A stretch of 64,000 bases of DNA from Dastarcus helophoroides (taxonomy: Eukaryota; Arthropoda; Insecta; Coleoptera; Bothrideridae): the NCBI GenBank assembly GCA_028583605.1, contig CM053335.1, positions 13,609,053 through 13,673,052 of the forward strand, read 5' to 3'. Each line of letters starts with the position of its first letter. Position 1 is the first letter of the stretch. This document shows positions 52,101 through 62,764 of this stretch, in pieces. Below the pieces are notes generated by a model, which ran no database searches, had not been told where the DNA came from, and saw only the letters and a list, made by a program, of their open reading frames with translations. The position numbers and the translations under genes are program-made.

Positions 52101-52161
52101 AATTTCCTTTTTGAATCAACTGAACTGAAAACCCCCGACGTAAACCAAAGCCATAAGTGAC

Positions 52162-55100
52162 CAGTGGCGGCTCGTAGCCAAAACTTATGGGGGTGCTGCT
52201 TGAAGTTTTAAAATTTTTAAGATTTCGACTAGAAATTTCGACATTTTTAAAACGTTACTTTTCGAAAATTTTCAACTTCTTTGAAAACTTGACAATGAAA
52301 ACTTTCGATAATGTCGCGTCTCTTGAAAGGTTGGATTTTTTTCCAAATTTCGACTGCATTGCAAAATTTAGATTTTTTCTTGTAATCTCGACCTTATTTT
52401 AATTTTAAGTATTGACTTTTCTGAAAAACTGTGAATACTCTTTTAAAAATTTCCGTATTTTCGTAAATATTTAGACTTTTCGGTGTTCTGTCTTTTTTTT
52501 GTAATTTTTTTGAAAATTAATTATTACATTTTTTTTAATTTTTACCATTTAAAAATTCTTACTTTTTCTGAAAATGTAATTTTTTGCAAAACTGGACTTT
52601 TGACTTTTTAAATTTTCGACTTTTTTCTAAATTTCATCTTTGTTTATAATTTTTTTTTGGAACATTATAATTTTTTTATTGAAAATTTCGATTCTTAATA
52701 ACTTCAACTGGTTTTTATTTAAATACCAACTCTTTTTCAAAATTTGGACCTTTTTTTTGAAAAATTTCGATTATTTTTTGATTTTTTTTTTTGTTGAAAA
52801 TTTTGCTGCTTCTTAATTTTGGAAATTCTTTCAAAATTTCGACTTTTTTGAAAATTTTGAAATTTTATGGAATGTTTGACATTTATTCTTCAAAAACTGT
52901 TTAAAAAATTGTCAACAAACCATAAAAATTTAAATATTGCCAAACTGGGCCGAAGAAATGTTAAATAAATTGAAAAAAACATGTTTGACATTGTTTCAAA
53001 ATTTTGATTTTTTTTGACCCAAAATTTCAACTTCCTAAAAAAATGTTCCACTTTGATTCAAAATCTTAGCTACCAAAAATTTTAACTTTTTCCAAAATTT
53101 TAACTTCTCAATATTTCGACTTTTGAAAACCTTGATCTATCTGATAATTTTCACTTATTTTCAATTGTCTGGTTTCGAAAATTTTGGTTTATATTGAAAA
53201 GTTGAGTGCATATTTCCCAACTATTCAAAATTTAAACTTTCGAATTATTTCGTAAATTCAATAAAAATTCTTAAATTTGTAAATTTTCACATTTTTTTAA
53301 TTTCGACTATAAAATGTCGACCTCTTTATAAAAATTTCTTTTTTTGCAAAATTTTGACTTCTTTTGGAAATTTGAATGATTTCGAAAATTCTTGCCATGT
53401 CAACAAATTTCGACTTTCTTTATTAAAAATTTTAACCTTTTCTTAAATCTGCACTTTTTTGACATTTTCGACTTTTTATTTTAATTCCCACTTTGTTGAA
53501 AATTCCGGTCTTTTTCAAATGTTCGAATTTTTCAAAATTTCGGTCATTTTCCAAAATTTAAAATTTTGACTATTATTATTTCAACTATTTTTAAAATTTT
53601 GACATTTTTTACTAACTGTCGATCCTTAATTTGAAAATTTTATATTTTTTTAAGTCAGACATTTCTTAAAACCTGTTATTAAAATTTTCGACTAATGTTT
53701 CGTAAAATTTTGACTCCATTTCAAAACTTTCACTTTTTTCAAAATTTCGACTCTTTCGACTCTTTTTTGAAAACCTGACTTTTTTTAAAAAGTTCGAACT
53801 TTTTAAAAATTCTATTTATACATTTTTTTAAACATTTTCAATTAAATCTTCGACTTAAAAGAAACGTTTCTTTTTAAACTTGAACTATTGACAATTTCGA
53901 CTCTTTCCAAAATATTACCTTTTCAAAATTTCAACTTTTTTAATAATTACGAATTTTTCGATAATTTTGAGTTTTTTCCAGTATTCAAGAAATCCAGCTT
54001 CTTGGAAAATGTAATTAAAAACTCTGCAATTTATTTGAAATGTCGATATTTTTCCAAAAATTCACCTTTTATTTACAATCCCAAAATTATTGAAAATGTC
54101 GACCATTTTTAAATTGAAATTTTTTTTCGAAATCCTTATTTTCTTTTGAAAATTTGACTTTCTATGAAAATTTCAAATTTTTTTAAAATTTGATTTTTTT
54201 AAAAAATTCGACTTTTCTGATAACTTTAGCTTTATTTTTTAAAAGTGGTAATGTTTTTCTTATTAAATTTACATTTTTTGAAAAAAATTTCGAAATAACA
54301 CTCGAATTTAAAAAATTAATATCAAAACTTTCTATTTTTAAAACTGTGCAAAGTTTTGAAACAAATTTTCAACAAAAACTTGCATTTTATGTACAAATAA
54401 ATTGCCAAAATTTGAATTTTAATCACAAAAAATTGGCTTCAAGCTGGAATATTTGATTTTTGAAATTTCTCCGGAACTTCAAAATTACTAGAAAAAAATT
54501 AAATTAGAGCAGTAAATTGTGAATTTTTTTCAACATTTTGATTCATTTTAATTTCGAAATTTTGAGACTTCTGGAAATGTTGACTCTTTTTCTCAAAAAT
54601 TTTAATAATTCCCACTTTCAAAGTTGAATTTGTAAAAATATTTTTGACAATTAATTTATTTCAAAAAAATTTTTCTTTAATTCCGAAAATGTTATTTTTT
54701 TTTAAATGTTTACAAATAAGAAATTTCAACTTTTTCTAGAAATATGATCTGCTTTCTCTTGAAATTTTAAGTTTAATCTTTAAATTTCGATCTTTTTTTT
54801 TATCGAAATTTGAATTTTAAATTCGAACTTGAGAATTTCAAGAATAAATTTAACATTTCTAGAAAAATTGGAAATTCCGATTCAGAGTTTTCTTTGGTTC
54901 TACAGTAGTAGTAACTTTTTAGAGAAATATTAAATTGTAAAAAAAGAGAAATTTACAAAGTTCATTTTTTCTTGAAATTTCAATATTTTTCCCAAAGTTT
55001 TTTTTATTTTTATTTGAAGTTTATTTTCCCTAAATATATACTTAATAATTTTCAGTTTCTTAGCAAAATTACAGAATAAAATTCACTTTAAAATATTAAA

Positions 55101-56063
55101 ATTTCGTTAAAAAAACTCTTAAATTTCCAAAATAAAATAGAGAGAAATGAAAATTTCTACAAGAAGAAATATTTTAAAGACAAAATCTCCAGAAAAAGTC
55201 AAAATTCTTTGTATAAAATGTTTAGAGGAAAACACAAATTTCGTAGCAAAAAAAAAAGCAACATTTCTTAGAGAAAATATCGAAATTTGAAAAAATCGAA
55301 ATTTTTTGTTGTTTCTAAAATGTTGAAATTTTTATAGAGCTTTCAGAGTTTTTTCCAAACATTTTTTGTCAAAACTACAAAATAAAATAAACTTTCAATT
55401 GTCAAAAAAAGTCGTGACATTTTTAAAGCAAATTAGAGGAACATAAAGAAAAATCTGGAGAAGTTGGAGTTTCTAGGAGAAATTTTAAAGAACAACAATT
55501 GTAGGAAAAATGGAAATTTTGAGAATATTTCTTTGTATAAAATATTTAAGAAAAATGAAAACTGCAGAAAAAATCAAAGTTTCCTAAAAAAATCGAAATA
55601 TCTGAAAAACACGCAAAATTTTTATACAAAATGAGATTTGAGGTAAAATTTCGAAGCTAACGTATAAACTTCTTTTTTAGAGAAATAGTAAAATGCGAGA
55701 TAAGTTGGATTTGGATTTTTTCCTGAAATTGTAATTATTTTCTCAAAATGTTGACATTTTTAAAGAAATTTGGGTTTTTTTTCTTAACATTTTAATTCCT
55801 GCTCGAAATATCGATTTCTTCCCCAATACTTTTACAAAAATTAGTTTTTATAAAAGTGATGTTGATAAAAATTAAAAATAAATCAGGTTTTTAAATGTCG
55901 TGTGAAAGAAACCTAAAATTTCTATAAAAGTAAATCAGAGAATATTTAAAATTTCTACAAAAAATTGTGAAATGGAGTGTTTAGAAAATTTTGAAAAAAA
56001 AAAACTCTCAAGCGAAATTGGGGGTACTGCAGTTCCACAGTGCCTATACGCCAGCCGCCTCTG
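52162..56063 (-). mobile_element. Non-autonomous hAT-like element, copy B (3902 bp) with 8-bp target duplication
   Basis: CAGTGGCGGCTCG at the left and CGCCAGCCGCCTCTG at the right form the inverted ends; TAAGTGAC flanks both sides perfectly (52154-52161 and 56064-56071), the 8-bp duplication typical of hAT transposition. Relative to copy A (26084-30128) it is inverted: its right subterminal GGGGGTACTGCAGTTCCACA equals the left end of copy A reversed. The interior is degenerate filler, T-rich to about 54800 and A-rich afterwards, with no transposase. Confidence 0.88.
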
Positions 56064-56071
56064 TAAGTGAC

Positions 56072-56913
56072 TTCACAAGAGGATTCGAGAGTATTATTCA
56101 ACTTCAGCGATTAACTTGTTATATAAGCTTATTTGAATCTAAAGTTTGTCTTAGCAGATACCTTTCGGAGCCCCTTTAGGGTGTCCCTGTGTAACAGATT
56201 ACCGGAGGTCCGGAAAGCTCTACTTCTCACTTATCCGGGACTAATTTTAGTCCGCGCCAGACAGGTTTCCGCCAGTTAAATTTCCCCTTAAAACAAAGCA
56301 TTGATTATGCGAGTATAACTCGAGACTTATTTTAATATAAAACAGTGGGGGTGCCCTTTTTTAAGGTGTGAATCAGTTGATAAATTTTTTTATTCTATCT
56401 ATTAAAATAAGCAAAACAATCAAGACAAAATCCTGAATTGTTTAAAGTGTTCAGGGGCATTGAGCGGTTTTTAATATTGTTTCGCGTGATTATCACGTTA
56501 ATTTGCGTTACCAACATGCTCTTATGTTAACATTATTATCTAGCTGTAGGTAAGACGTTTAATAAAATCTAAAAATGCAGAAAAAGCAAGATGAAAGTTC
56601 TGAAATTTTTTAATCAAACGCGTTCCTTTTTCCACTACTTTTAGAAAAAATTAATTAGCTTTCAGTGCAAAAATTTCAATGTATAAAAATAAAGAAAAAT
56701 AAGTAATTAAAAATCTTGTTTAATAAGCTGATTCAATTCAGTTATTTATGAGTTTCGTGTTTACCTAGAAGTTTCCAGCTGTTTGAATTTTTCATGAATT
56801 TGCATCATTCACTGACGCAAACAGATATCGAATACATGAATAGGAAAAAGTTACATAAACGTCTGTTGCAATTCGAAATACTATGTCATAAAGCCCCTTT
56901 TGTCAAGAACGAC
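56072..56913. other. Intergenic upstream of the third peptide gene
   Basis: Mostly single-copy; contains a family III arm at 56451-56535. No ORF with coding support. Confidence 0.5.
56451..56535 (+). mobile_element. Family III foldback element, single arm
   Basis: GGGGCATTGAGCGGTTTTTA, TTCGCGTGATTATCACGTTA and TTTGCGTTACCAACATGCTC match the family III arm. It lies about 380 bp upstream of the TATA box of the third gene. Confidence 0.6.
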
Positions 56914-56944
56914 TATAAATATCGTCGGCTTAGTCAAAGGCAGT
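56914..56944 (+). promoter_or_regulatory. Core promoter of the 56992 gene
   Basis: TATAAATA at 56914-56921 and initiator GCAGTA with its A at 56942, 28 bases downstream. The leader before the ATG would be about 50 bases. Confidence 0.75.
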
Positions 56945-56991
56945 ATTAGTTTTTTATCAACTGCCCGCCCGCAAATAAGCAATCAGCGAAC

Positions 56992-57162
56992 ATGTTCAAG
57001 CTTTTCTTGTTCGTCGTCCTCGCCCTCATGGTCCTGGCCTCCGTCCAAGGAAGTGCCATCGGCATAGCAGCTCCAGGTCTTATTGCCACCCCTGGACTTC
57101 TCGGGGCACCTCTCATCAACGGCGGTTTGGGTTTGGGATGCTGCGGAGGCGTTTTGTTGTAA
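56992..57162 (+). CDS. Small secreted Gly/Leu/Ala-rich peptide precursor (56 aa)
   Basis: A 56-codon ORF whose first 20 residues are a signal peptide of the same design as the two other genes (MFKL start, hydrophobic core, ASVQG end). The mature part is SAIGIAAPGL, then two proline-containing repeats (ATPGLLGAP), then NGGLGLG and a C-terminal CCGG with a vicinal cysteine pair, ending VLL. No Trp or aromatic repeats, unlike the two Gly/Trp peptides; the cysteines might crosslink or bind metal. The start is fixed by the TATA box, the leader length and a good context (CGAACATG). Possible polyadenylation signals are ATTAAA at 57189 and AATAAA at 57304. Composition is similar to Ala/Pro/Gly-rich cuticular or neuropeptide-like precursors of insects; no specific family can be assigned. 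The antisense 89-codon ORF (56946-57215) is a shadow. Confidence 0.82.
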   Translation: MFKLFLFVVLALMVLASVQGSAIGIAAPGLIATPGLLGAPLINGGLGLGCCGGVLL

Positions 57163-57464
57163 TTACCTCGCTTTAATCTCGAGTCAAAATTAAATCCTCC
57201 GATGTGTATACACATTATTTGACTGCCTAGTAGATTTAGTCCTAGAATATAAAAATGTTGCTAGCAACTGGTTGTTTTTGTTTTACCTCGGGTGCAATGG
57301 AGGAATAAATGACTATTTCGTCGTGGGTTCCTTCTTCCAGTAATAAGACTCTAAATTATAGAGACTCGAAAGAAATCTTAGATGAAGAAGAAATCAATTA
57401 AAATAACAAAGAAGGGAGTGTGAAGGGGAGATAAAGTGGGGTTAGATAGACTCGCAGACAGTGG
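57163..57464 (+). other. 3' flank of the third peptide gene
   Basis: ATTAAA at 57189-57194 and AATAAA at 57304-57309 are possible poly-A signals. Otherwise purine-rich single-copy DNA near 57360-57450. Confidence 0.5.
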
Positions 57465-57606
57465 AAGTGGACTGCAGCCTAGACTACACTCTAAGCTTGT
57501 ATGGTGCAACATAGGCAACCGAACTACCAACAGTTGGACCACAAACGCTTAGCAAAGTGGGTGCTCTCTAGGAAGGTCCCAGAAGACTAGATTCTAATGC
57601 ACTAAT
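57465..57606 (-). mobile_element. Family II element, copy C, left arm
   Basis: GCAGCCTAGACTACACTCTA, CCGAACTACCAACAGTTGGA, AACGCTTAGCAAAGTGG and CCCAGAAGACTAGATTCTAA. This is the inverse of the right-hand arm at about 57960-58110 (CTAGTCTTCTGGGACC, GCTAAGCGTTTGTGG). Confidence 0.75.
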
Positions 57607-57619
57607 ATCAAATATTCAT

Positions 57620-57815
57620 TTTTTTTGTGGAACAGACTGGTCCTTGGTTATCTTCAAAAATTGAAATACAGAACTTGTCCCCTGAAACCAAAAAAGATTA
57701 AAAAACACATATCTCTCTGAAGATGACAGCTTAGCTGTTGAAACGCGTTTGAGCAACGTTTGTTGTGTTTTTTAATCGTTCTTGGTTTCGGGGGACAAGT
57801 TCTGTATTTCAATTT
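57620..57815 (-). mobile_element. Family I element, copy 5, with 13-bp direct repeats
   Basis: ATCAAATATTCAT flanks it exactly at 57607-57619 and 57816-57828. On the minus strand the element runs from AAATTGAAATACAGAACTTG to CCAAGGACCAGTCTGTTCCA followed by an oligo-A run against the target repeat. A 13-bp duplication next to oligo-A suggests target-primed retroposition rather than cut-and-paste. The left arm is shortened near ACACAT and the right arm is full. Confidence 0.85.
57713..57753 (+). ncRNA. Hammerhead-like ribozyme motif, family I (copy 5)
   Basis: CTCT, CTGAAGA, extra T, GACAGC-TTA-GCTGTT (one G-U pair), GAA, ACGCGT, T, then TGAG. The first stem I pair is broken (T where A is expected). 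The core is intact. Confidence 0.45.
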
Positions 57816-57828
57816 ATCAAATATTCAT

Positions 57829-57944
57829 AACTATTAAACTTTATTAACGGCAAAAACGCAACAAAATTTAAAAATTCCACAAGGTTTTCGATAAATATTT
57901 GCTAACACTGAATTCCACGAAGTAAGGTTTGGAAATGACAACTA
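57829..57944. other. Spacer between parts of family II copy C
   Basis: AT-rich sequence after the family I insertion, ending in ACTAATATCAAATG, which repeats the ACTAATATCAAAT found just before the insertion at 57601. Confidence 0.45.
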
Positions 57945-58415
57945 ATATCAAATGTTTAAACCTATTGGTCCGTGCATTGGAATCTAGTCTTCTGGGACCT
58001 TCCTAGAGAACACGCCTTTTGCTAAGCGTTTGTGGTTCAGCTATTGGTAGTTGGGGCTACCTATGGTGAGCTATACACGCTTAGAGGGCTGCATACTGTA
58101 GTCTAGGTTGCATTCTACTCGCATACGATACATGTTGGAGTTGTCCACAGTTTCTCTATGGATCAATATGTGGCAGTAATTAGGGGTCACACGAAGAACA
58201 TTTGTTGGTTTCATAGTATTTACATGTCGGAGCATTCGAGTTAAATATACCAAACTGACGAGGTCTAATAAGATCGAAACTAGTCTTTGATTTCCAAACT
58301 CTAAATCCAATAAATGTTCAAATCTATTGGTCTCTGCATCAGTATATAGTCTTCTGGGACCTTCCTAGAAAACAAGCACTTTGCTAAGCGTTTGTGGTTC
58401 AACTGTTGGTAGTTT
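57945..58415 (+). mobile_element. Family II element, copy C, right part with hammerhead
   Basis: Order: AAACCTATTGGTCCGTGCAT, CTAGTCTTCTGGGACC, GCTAAGCGTTTGTGGTTCAG, TATACACGCTTAGAGGG, CTAGGTTGCATTCTAC, a middle segment with CACAGTTTCTCTATGG, TCGGAGCATTCGAGTTAAAT, the hammerhead, then TCCAATAAATGTTCAAATCT and a second CTTCTGGGACC and GCTAAGCGTTTGTGG block. The segment from CTTCTGGGACC to GTTTGTGG is therefore a long terminal direct repeat spaced about 360 bp. A 79-codon minus-strand ORF (58071-58310) overlaps; unrecognised and not called. Confidence 0.75.
58249..58291 (+). ncRNA. Hammerhead ribozyme motif, type I, family II (compensated stem III)
   Basis: ACCAAA, CTGACGA, GGTCT-AATA-AGATC (stem II with one G-U), GAA, ACTAGT (self-complementary stem III), C (position 17), TTTGAT (stem I, one mismatch). 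Stem III differs from the ACCGGT of the 46-kb copies by two changes that keep it self-complementary. All invariant core bases are present. Predicted cleavage is between 58285 and 58286. Confidence 0.75.
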
Positions 58416-58429
58416 TTTGATTTTTCAAA

Positions 58430-59230
58430 AAATTTGCTTTCTTAGTTTTGATTTTAATTACAAATTTGGAATTTTTTAAATTGCAGATTTTGATTTTTCT
58501 TGAAAATTCCGTCAGTTGGAAAATTTTCTAATTTTCGACAATTTTTGAATTTTTATCCTTTTGAATTTTTTTCAAATTTAGACTTTCGCAGAATTCCATT
58601 TTTTTTAAATGTTTGGTTTCGTTTTTTTTTGGAAATTGGAAATTTTCTTTAATTTTCGACCATTTATTTCAATTTTTTGACAAATTTTACTTTTAGAAAA
58701 TGTTGACAATTTTGAATTTTATTTTATTTCCCATGTTTACCAAATTTGGAGTTTTTTTTTGTAAATTTTAACTTATTTCTAAAAAATTTGACTTTTTTGA
58801 TCAAAGTTTTAACTGGTTTTCTGCATCTTTCAACTTTTTTTAGGATTCCGTACCTTAAGAAGAAAAACTGAACCCTTATAATTCCACTCTCGTGTTCGTT
58901 CGTCCGTCTTTCACAAAGAGATTGTTCTCTAAAACTATTTTTTGAAAATTTCTAATTTTAAGCGTTTTTTTTAACTTTTATTTCTATTTTTGAAATTTTC
59001 GATCTTTTGTCAAAATTTCGACTTGAATATTTCGACATTTTCTCGAAATCTTGACTGTTTAAAAATCAACTTCGACTTTTCTTTGAAAATTTAGGCTTTC
59101 TTTTTAAGTTTAATCTTTGTTAAATACTTCGACTTTTTCTTGAAATTTTTGATCTCTTTTTGCATATATCGGTTTAAAAATTTCGAATTTTCAATTTTTT
59201 TTAAGAATTCTGCTTTTATTGAAATTTCTC
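58430..59230. repeat. Degenerate low-complexity block, T-rich on +
   Basis: Filler of TTTTTGAAATTTCGAC type. At 58842-58920 lies GGATTCCGTACCTTAAGAAG, then CTGAACCCTTATAATTCCAC and TTCGTCCGTCTTTC, which resembles a widespread insect interspersed repeat phrase (GGTTCCGTACC, CGGAACCCTTATA, TGTCCGTCTGTC). Confidence 0.65.
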
Positions 59231-59235
59231 GTTTA

Positions 59236-62200
59236 CAGTTTTCTCTCTCTCTCTTTTTTTTTCTCTTTTCTCTTCTCTTCTCTTGTCTTCCTATCTCTTT
59301 TCTTCTCTTCTCTTCTCTTCTCTTCTCTTCTCTTCTCTTCTCTTCTCTTCTCTTCTCTTCTCTTCTCTTCTCTTCTCTTCTCTTCTCTTCTCTTCTCTTT
59401 TCATCTCTTCTCTTCCCATTTCTTCTCTTCTCTTCCCATATCTTCTCCTCTCTTCCCATTTCTTCTCTTCCCGTCTCTTCTCTTCTTTACTCTTTTCTTC
59501 TCTTTTTATTTCTTCTCTACTTTTTGTTTCCCCTATCTTCTTTTTTCTTCCCACCTATTCTCTTCTCATCTCTTCTCTTCTCTTTTTTTCCCACCTCTTC
59601 TCTTCCCATATCTTCTCTTTTCTTCCCATCTTTTCTCTTTCCATCTCTTCTTTTCTCTTTTTATCTTTTCTCTTTTTATCTTTTCTCTTCCCATCTCTTC
59701 TCTTCTCATCTCTTCTCTTTCCATCTCTTCTCTTCCCATCTCTTCTCTTCTTTTTCCATCTTTTCTCTTCCCATCTCTTCTCTTCCCATCTCTTCTCCTC
59801 TCTTCTCTTCTCTTCTCTTCTTTTCTCTTCTCTTGTCATTTCTTCCTACCTCTTCTCTTCCATCTCTTCTCTTCTTTCTCTTCCCATATCTTCTCCTCTC
59901 TTCCCATTTCTTCCCTTCCCGTCTCTTCTCTTCTCTTCTCTTCTTTACTCTTTTCTTCCCTTTTCGGTTCTTCTCTACTTTTTGTTTCCCCTCTCTTCTC
60001 TTTTCTTCCCACCTGTTCTCTTCTCATCTCTTCTCTTTTTTTCCCATCTCTTCTCTTCCCACCTCTTCTCTTTTCTTCCCATCTCTTCTCTTTTCTTCCC
60101 ATCTCTTCTCTTTTCTTCCCATCTCTTCTCTTTCCATCTCTTCTCTTCTCTTCTCATCTCTTCTCTTCACATCTCTTCTCTTCTCTTCTCTTCTCTTCTC
60201 TTCTCTTCTCTCTCTTCTCTTCTCTTCTCTTCTCTTCTCTTCTCTTCTCTTCTCTTCTCTTCTCTTCTCTTCTCTTCTCTTCTCTTCTCTTCTCTTCTCT
60301 TCTCTTCTCTTCTCTTCTCTTCTCTTCTCTTCTCTTCTCTTCTCTTCTCTTCTCTCTCTTCTCTTCTCTTCTCTTCTCTTCTCTTCTCTTCTCTTCTCTT
60401 CTCTTCTCTTCTCTTCTCTTCTCTTCTCTTCTCTTTTCGTTTCTTCTCTACTTTTTGTTTCCCCTCTATTCTCTTTTTTTCATCTCTTCTCTTCCCATCT
60501 CTTCTTTTCTCTTCCTCTCTCTTCTCTTCCCATCTCTTCTTTTCTCTTTCCATCTTTTCTTGTCCCATCCTTCTGTTTCCTTCCCATCTCTTCTCTTCTC
60601 ATCTCTTCTCTTCACATCTCTTCTCTTCTCTTCTCTTCTCTTCTCTTCTCTTCTCTTCTCTTCTCTTCTCTTCTCTTCTCTTCTCTTCTCTTCTCTTCTC
60701 TTCTCTTCTCTTCTCTTCTCTTCTCTTCTCTTCTCTTCTCTTCTCTTCTCTTCTCTTCTCTTCTCTTCTCTTCTCTTCTCTTCTCTTCTCTTCTCTTCTG
60801 TTTTCTTCTCTTTTCGTTTCTTCTCTACTTTTTGTTTCCCCTCTCTTCTCTTCCCATCTCTTCTTTTCTCTTTCCATCTTTCTTGTCCCATCCTTCTGTT
60901 TCCTTCCATCTCTTCTCTTCTCATCTCTTCTCTTCACATCTCTTCTCTCTCTTCTCTTCTCTTCTCTTCTCTTCTCTTCTATCTTCTCTTCTCTTCTCTT
61001 CTCTTCTCTTCTCTTCTCTTCTCTTCTCTTCTCTTCTCTTCTCTTCTCTTCTCTTCTCTTCTCTTCTCTTCTCTTCTCTTCTCTTCTCTTCTCTTCTCTT
61101 CTCTTCTCTTCTCTTCTCTTCTCTTCTCTTCTCTTCTCTTCTCTTCTCTTCTCTTCTCTTCTCTTCTCTTCTCTTTTCGTTTCTTCTCTACTTTTTGTTT
61201 CCCCTCTCTTCTCTTTTTTTTCACCTCTTCTCTTCCCATCTCTTCTTTTCTCTTCCTTTCTCTTCTCTTCCCATCTCTTCTTTTCTCTTTCCATCTTTTC
61301 TTGTCCCATCCTTCTGTTTCCTTCCCATCTCTTCTCTTCTCATCTCTTCTCTTCCTATCTCTTCTCTTCCTATCTCTTCTCTTCCTATCTCTTCTCTTCC
61401 TATCTCTTCTCTTCACATCTCTTCTCTTCTCTCTTCTCTTCCCTTCTCTTCTCTTCTCTTCTCTTCTCTTCTCTTCTCTTGTCTTTTCTTCCTACCTTTT
61501 CTCTTCCCATCTCTTCTCTTCTTTTCTCTTTCCATATCTTCTCCTCTCTTTCCGTCTCTTTTCTTCTCTTCTCTTCTTTACTCTTTTTTTCTCTTTTCGT
61601 TTCTTCTCTACTTTTTGTTTCCCCTCTCTTTTCTTTTCTTCCCACCTGTTCTCTTCTCATCTCTTCTCTTTTTTTCCCACCTCTTCTCTTCCCATCTCTC
61701 TTCTATTTCCATTTGTTTCTTTTCCCATCTCTTCTCTTTTCTTCCCATCTCTTCTCTTTTCATCTCTTCTTTTCCCATTTCTTCTCTTCTTTTTCCATCT
61801 TTTCTCTTCCCATCTCTTCTCTTCCCATCTCTTCTCTTCCCATTTCTTCTCTTCTTTTTCCATCTCTTCTTTTCTCTTCTCTTGTTTTTTCTTCCTACCT
61901 CTTCTCTTCCCATCTTTTCTCTTCTCATCTCTTCTTGTCCCATCTCTTCTCTTCTCTTTCCATGTTTACTCTTTCCATCTCTTCTCTTCCCATCTCTTCT
62001 CTCTTCCCATCTCTTCTCTTCTTTACTCTTTTCTTCTCTTTTCGTTTCTTCTCTACTTTTGCCTTTCCATCTCTTCTCTTTCCATCTCTTCTCTTCTTTA
62101 CTGTTTTCTTCTCTTCGTTTCTTCTCTACTGTTGTCTTTCCCTCTCCTCTCTTTTCTTCCCATCTCTTTTCATTCCACGTTTTCTCTTCCCATTTCTTCT

Positions 62201-62764
62201 TTTCTCTTCCAATCTTTTCTCTTTTCTTTCCATCTCTTCTCTCCCCATCTCTTCTCTTCTCTTCCCATCTCTTCTCTTCTCTTGTCTTTTCTTCTTACCT
62301 CTTCTCTTCTCTTCTCATCTCTTCTCTTGCCATCTCTTCTCCTCTCTTCCCATCTCTTCTCTTCTCTTCCCATCTCTTCTCTTCTCTTGTCTTTTCTTCT
62401 TACCTCTTCTCTTCTCTTCTCATCTCTTCTCTTCCCATCTCTTTTCTTTCCATCTCTTTTTATCCCACCTCTTCTCTTCCCATCTCTTCTCTCCGCTTCC
62501 CATCTCTTCTCTTCCTATCTCTTCTCTTCTCTTCCCATCTCTTCCCTTCCCATCTCTTTTTACCTCTTCTCTTCCCATCTCTTCTCTTCTTTTCCTATCT
62601 CTTCTCTTTTCTTTTCACCTCTTCTCTTTCCATCTCTTCTCTTTCTATCGCTTCTCTTTCCTTCTCTTCTCTTCCCATCTCTTCTCTTCTCTTCTGTCCC
62701 CCCCCCTCTCTCTCTCTCTCTCCATCTTTCTCTCTCTCTCTCTTTTTCTTTCTCTTTTTCTTTT
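59236..62764 (+). repeat. 3.5-kb polypyrimidine tract built on (TCTTC)n
   Basis: The plus strand is almost purely C and T. Pure (TCTTC)n runs (59310-59400, 60180-60430, 60620-60800, 60950-61175) alternate with variant segments containing CCCATCTCTTCTC and TTTCCATCTTTTCTC. A word CTCTACTTTTTGTTTCCCCT recurs at about 59515, 59980, 60447, 60822, 61187 and 61602, with decayed forms near 62050 and 62120, giving a higher-order unit of about 365-470 bp. It ends in a C7 and (TC)n stretch. No stop codon arises in the pentamer in any plus frame, hence the 1178-1211-codon open frames, which are artefacts. Such tracts can form triplex (H-) DNA. Confidence 0.97.

Noticed and set aside
58071..58310. 79-codon minus-strand ORF in family II copy C, considered as a Penelope-like protein remnant
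   Set aside because: The homologous part of copy A has a stop in the matching frame, and no reverse transcriptase or GIY-YIG motif is visible.
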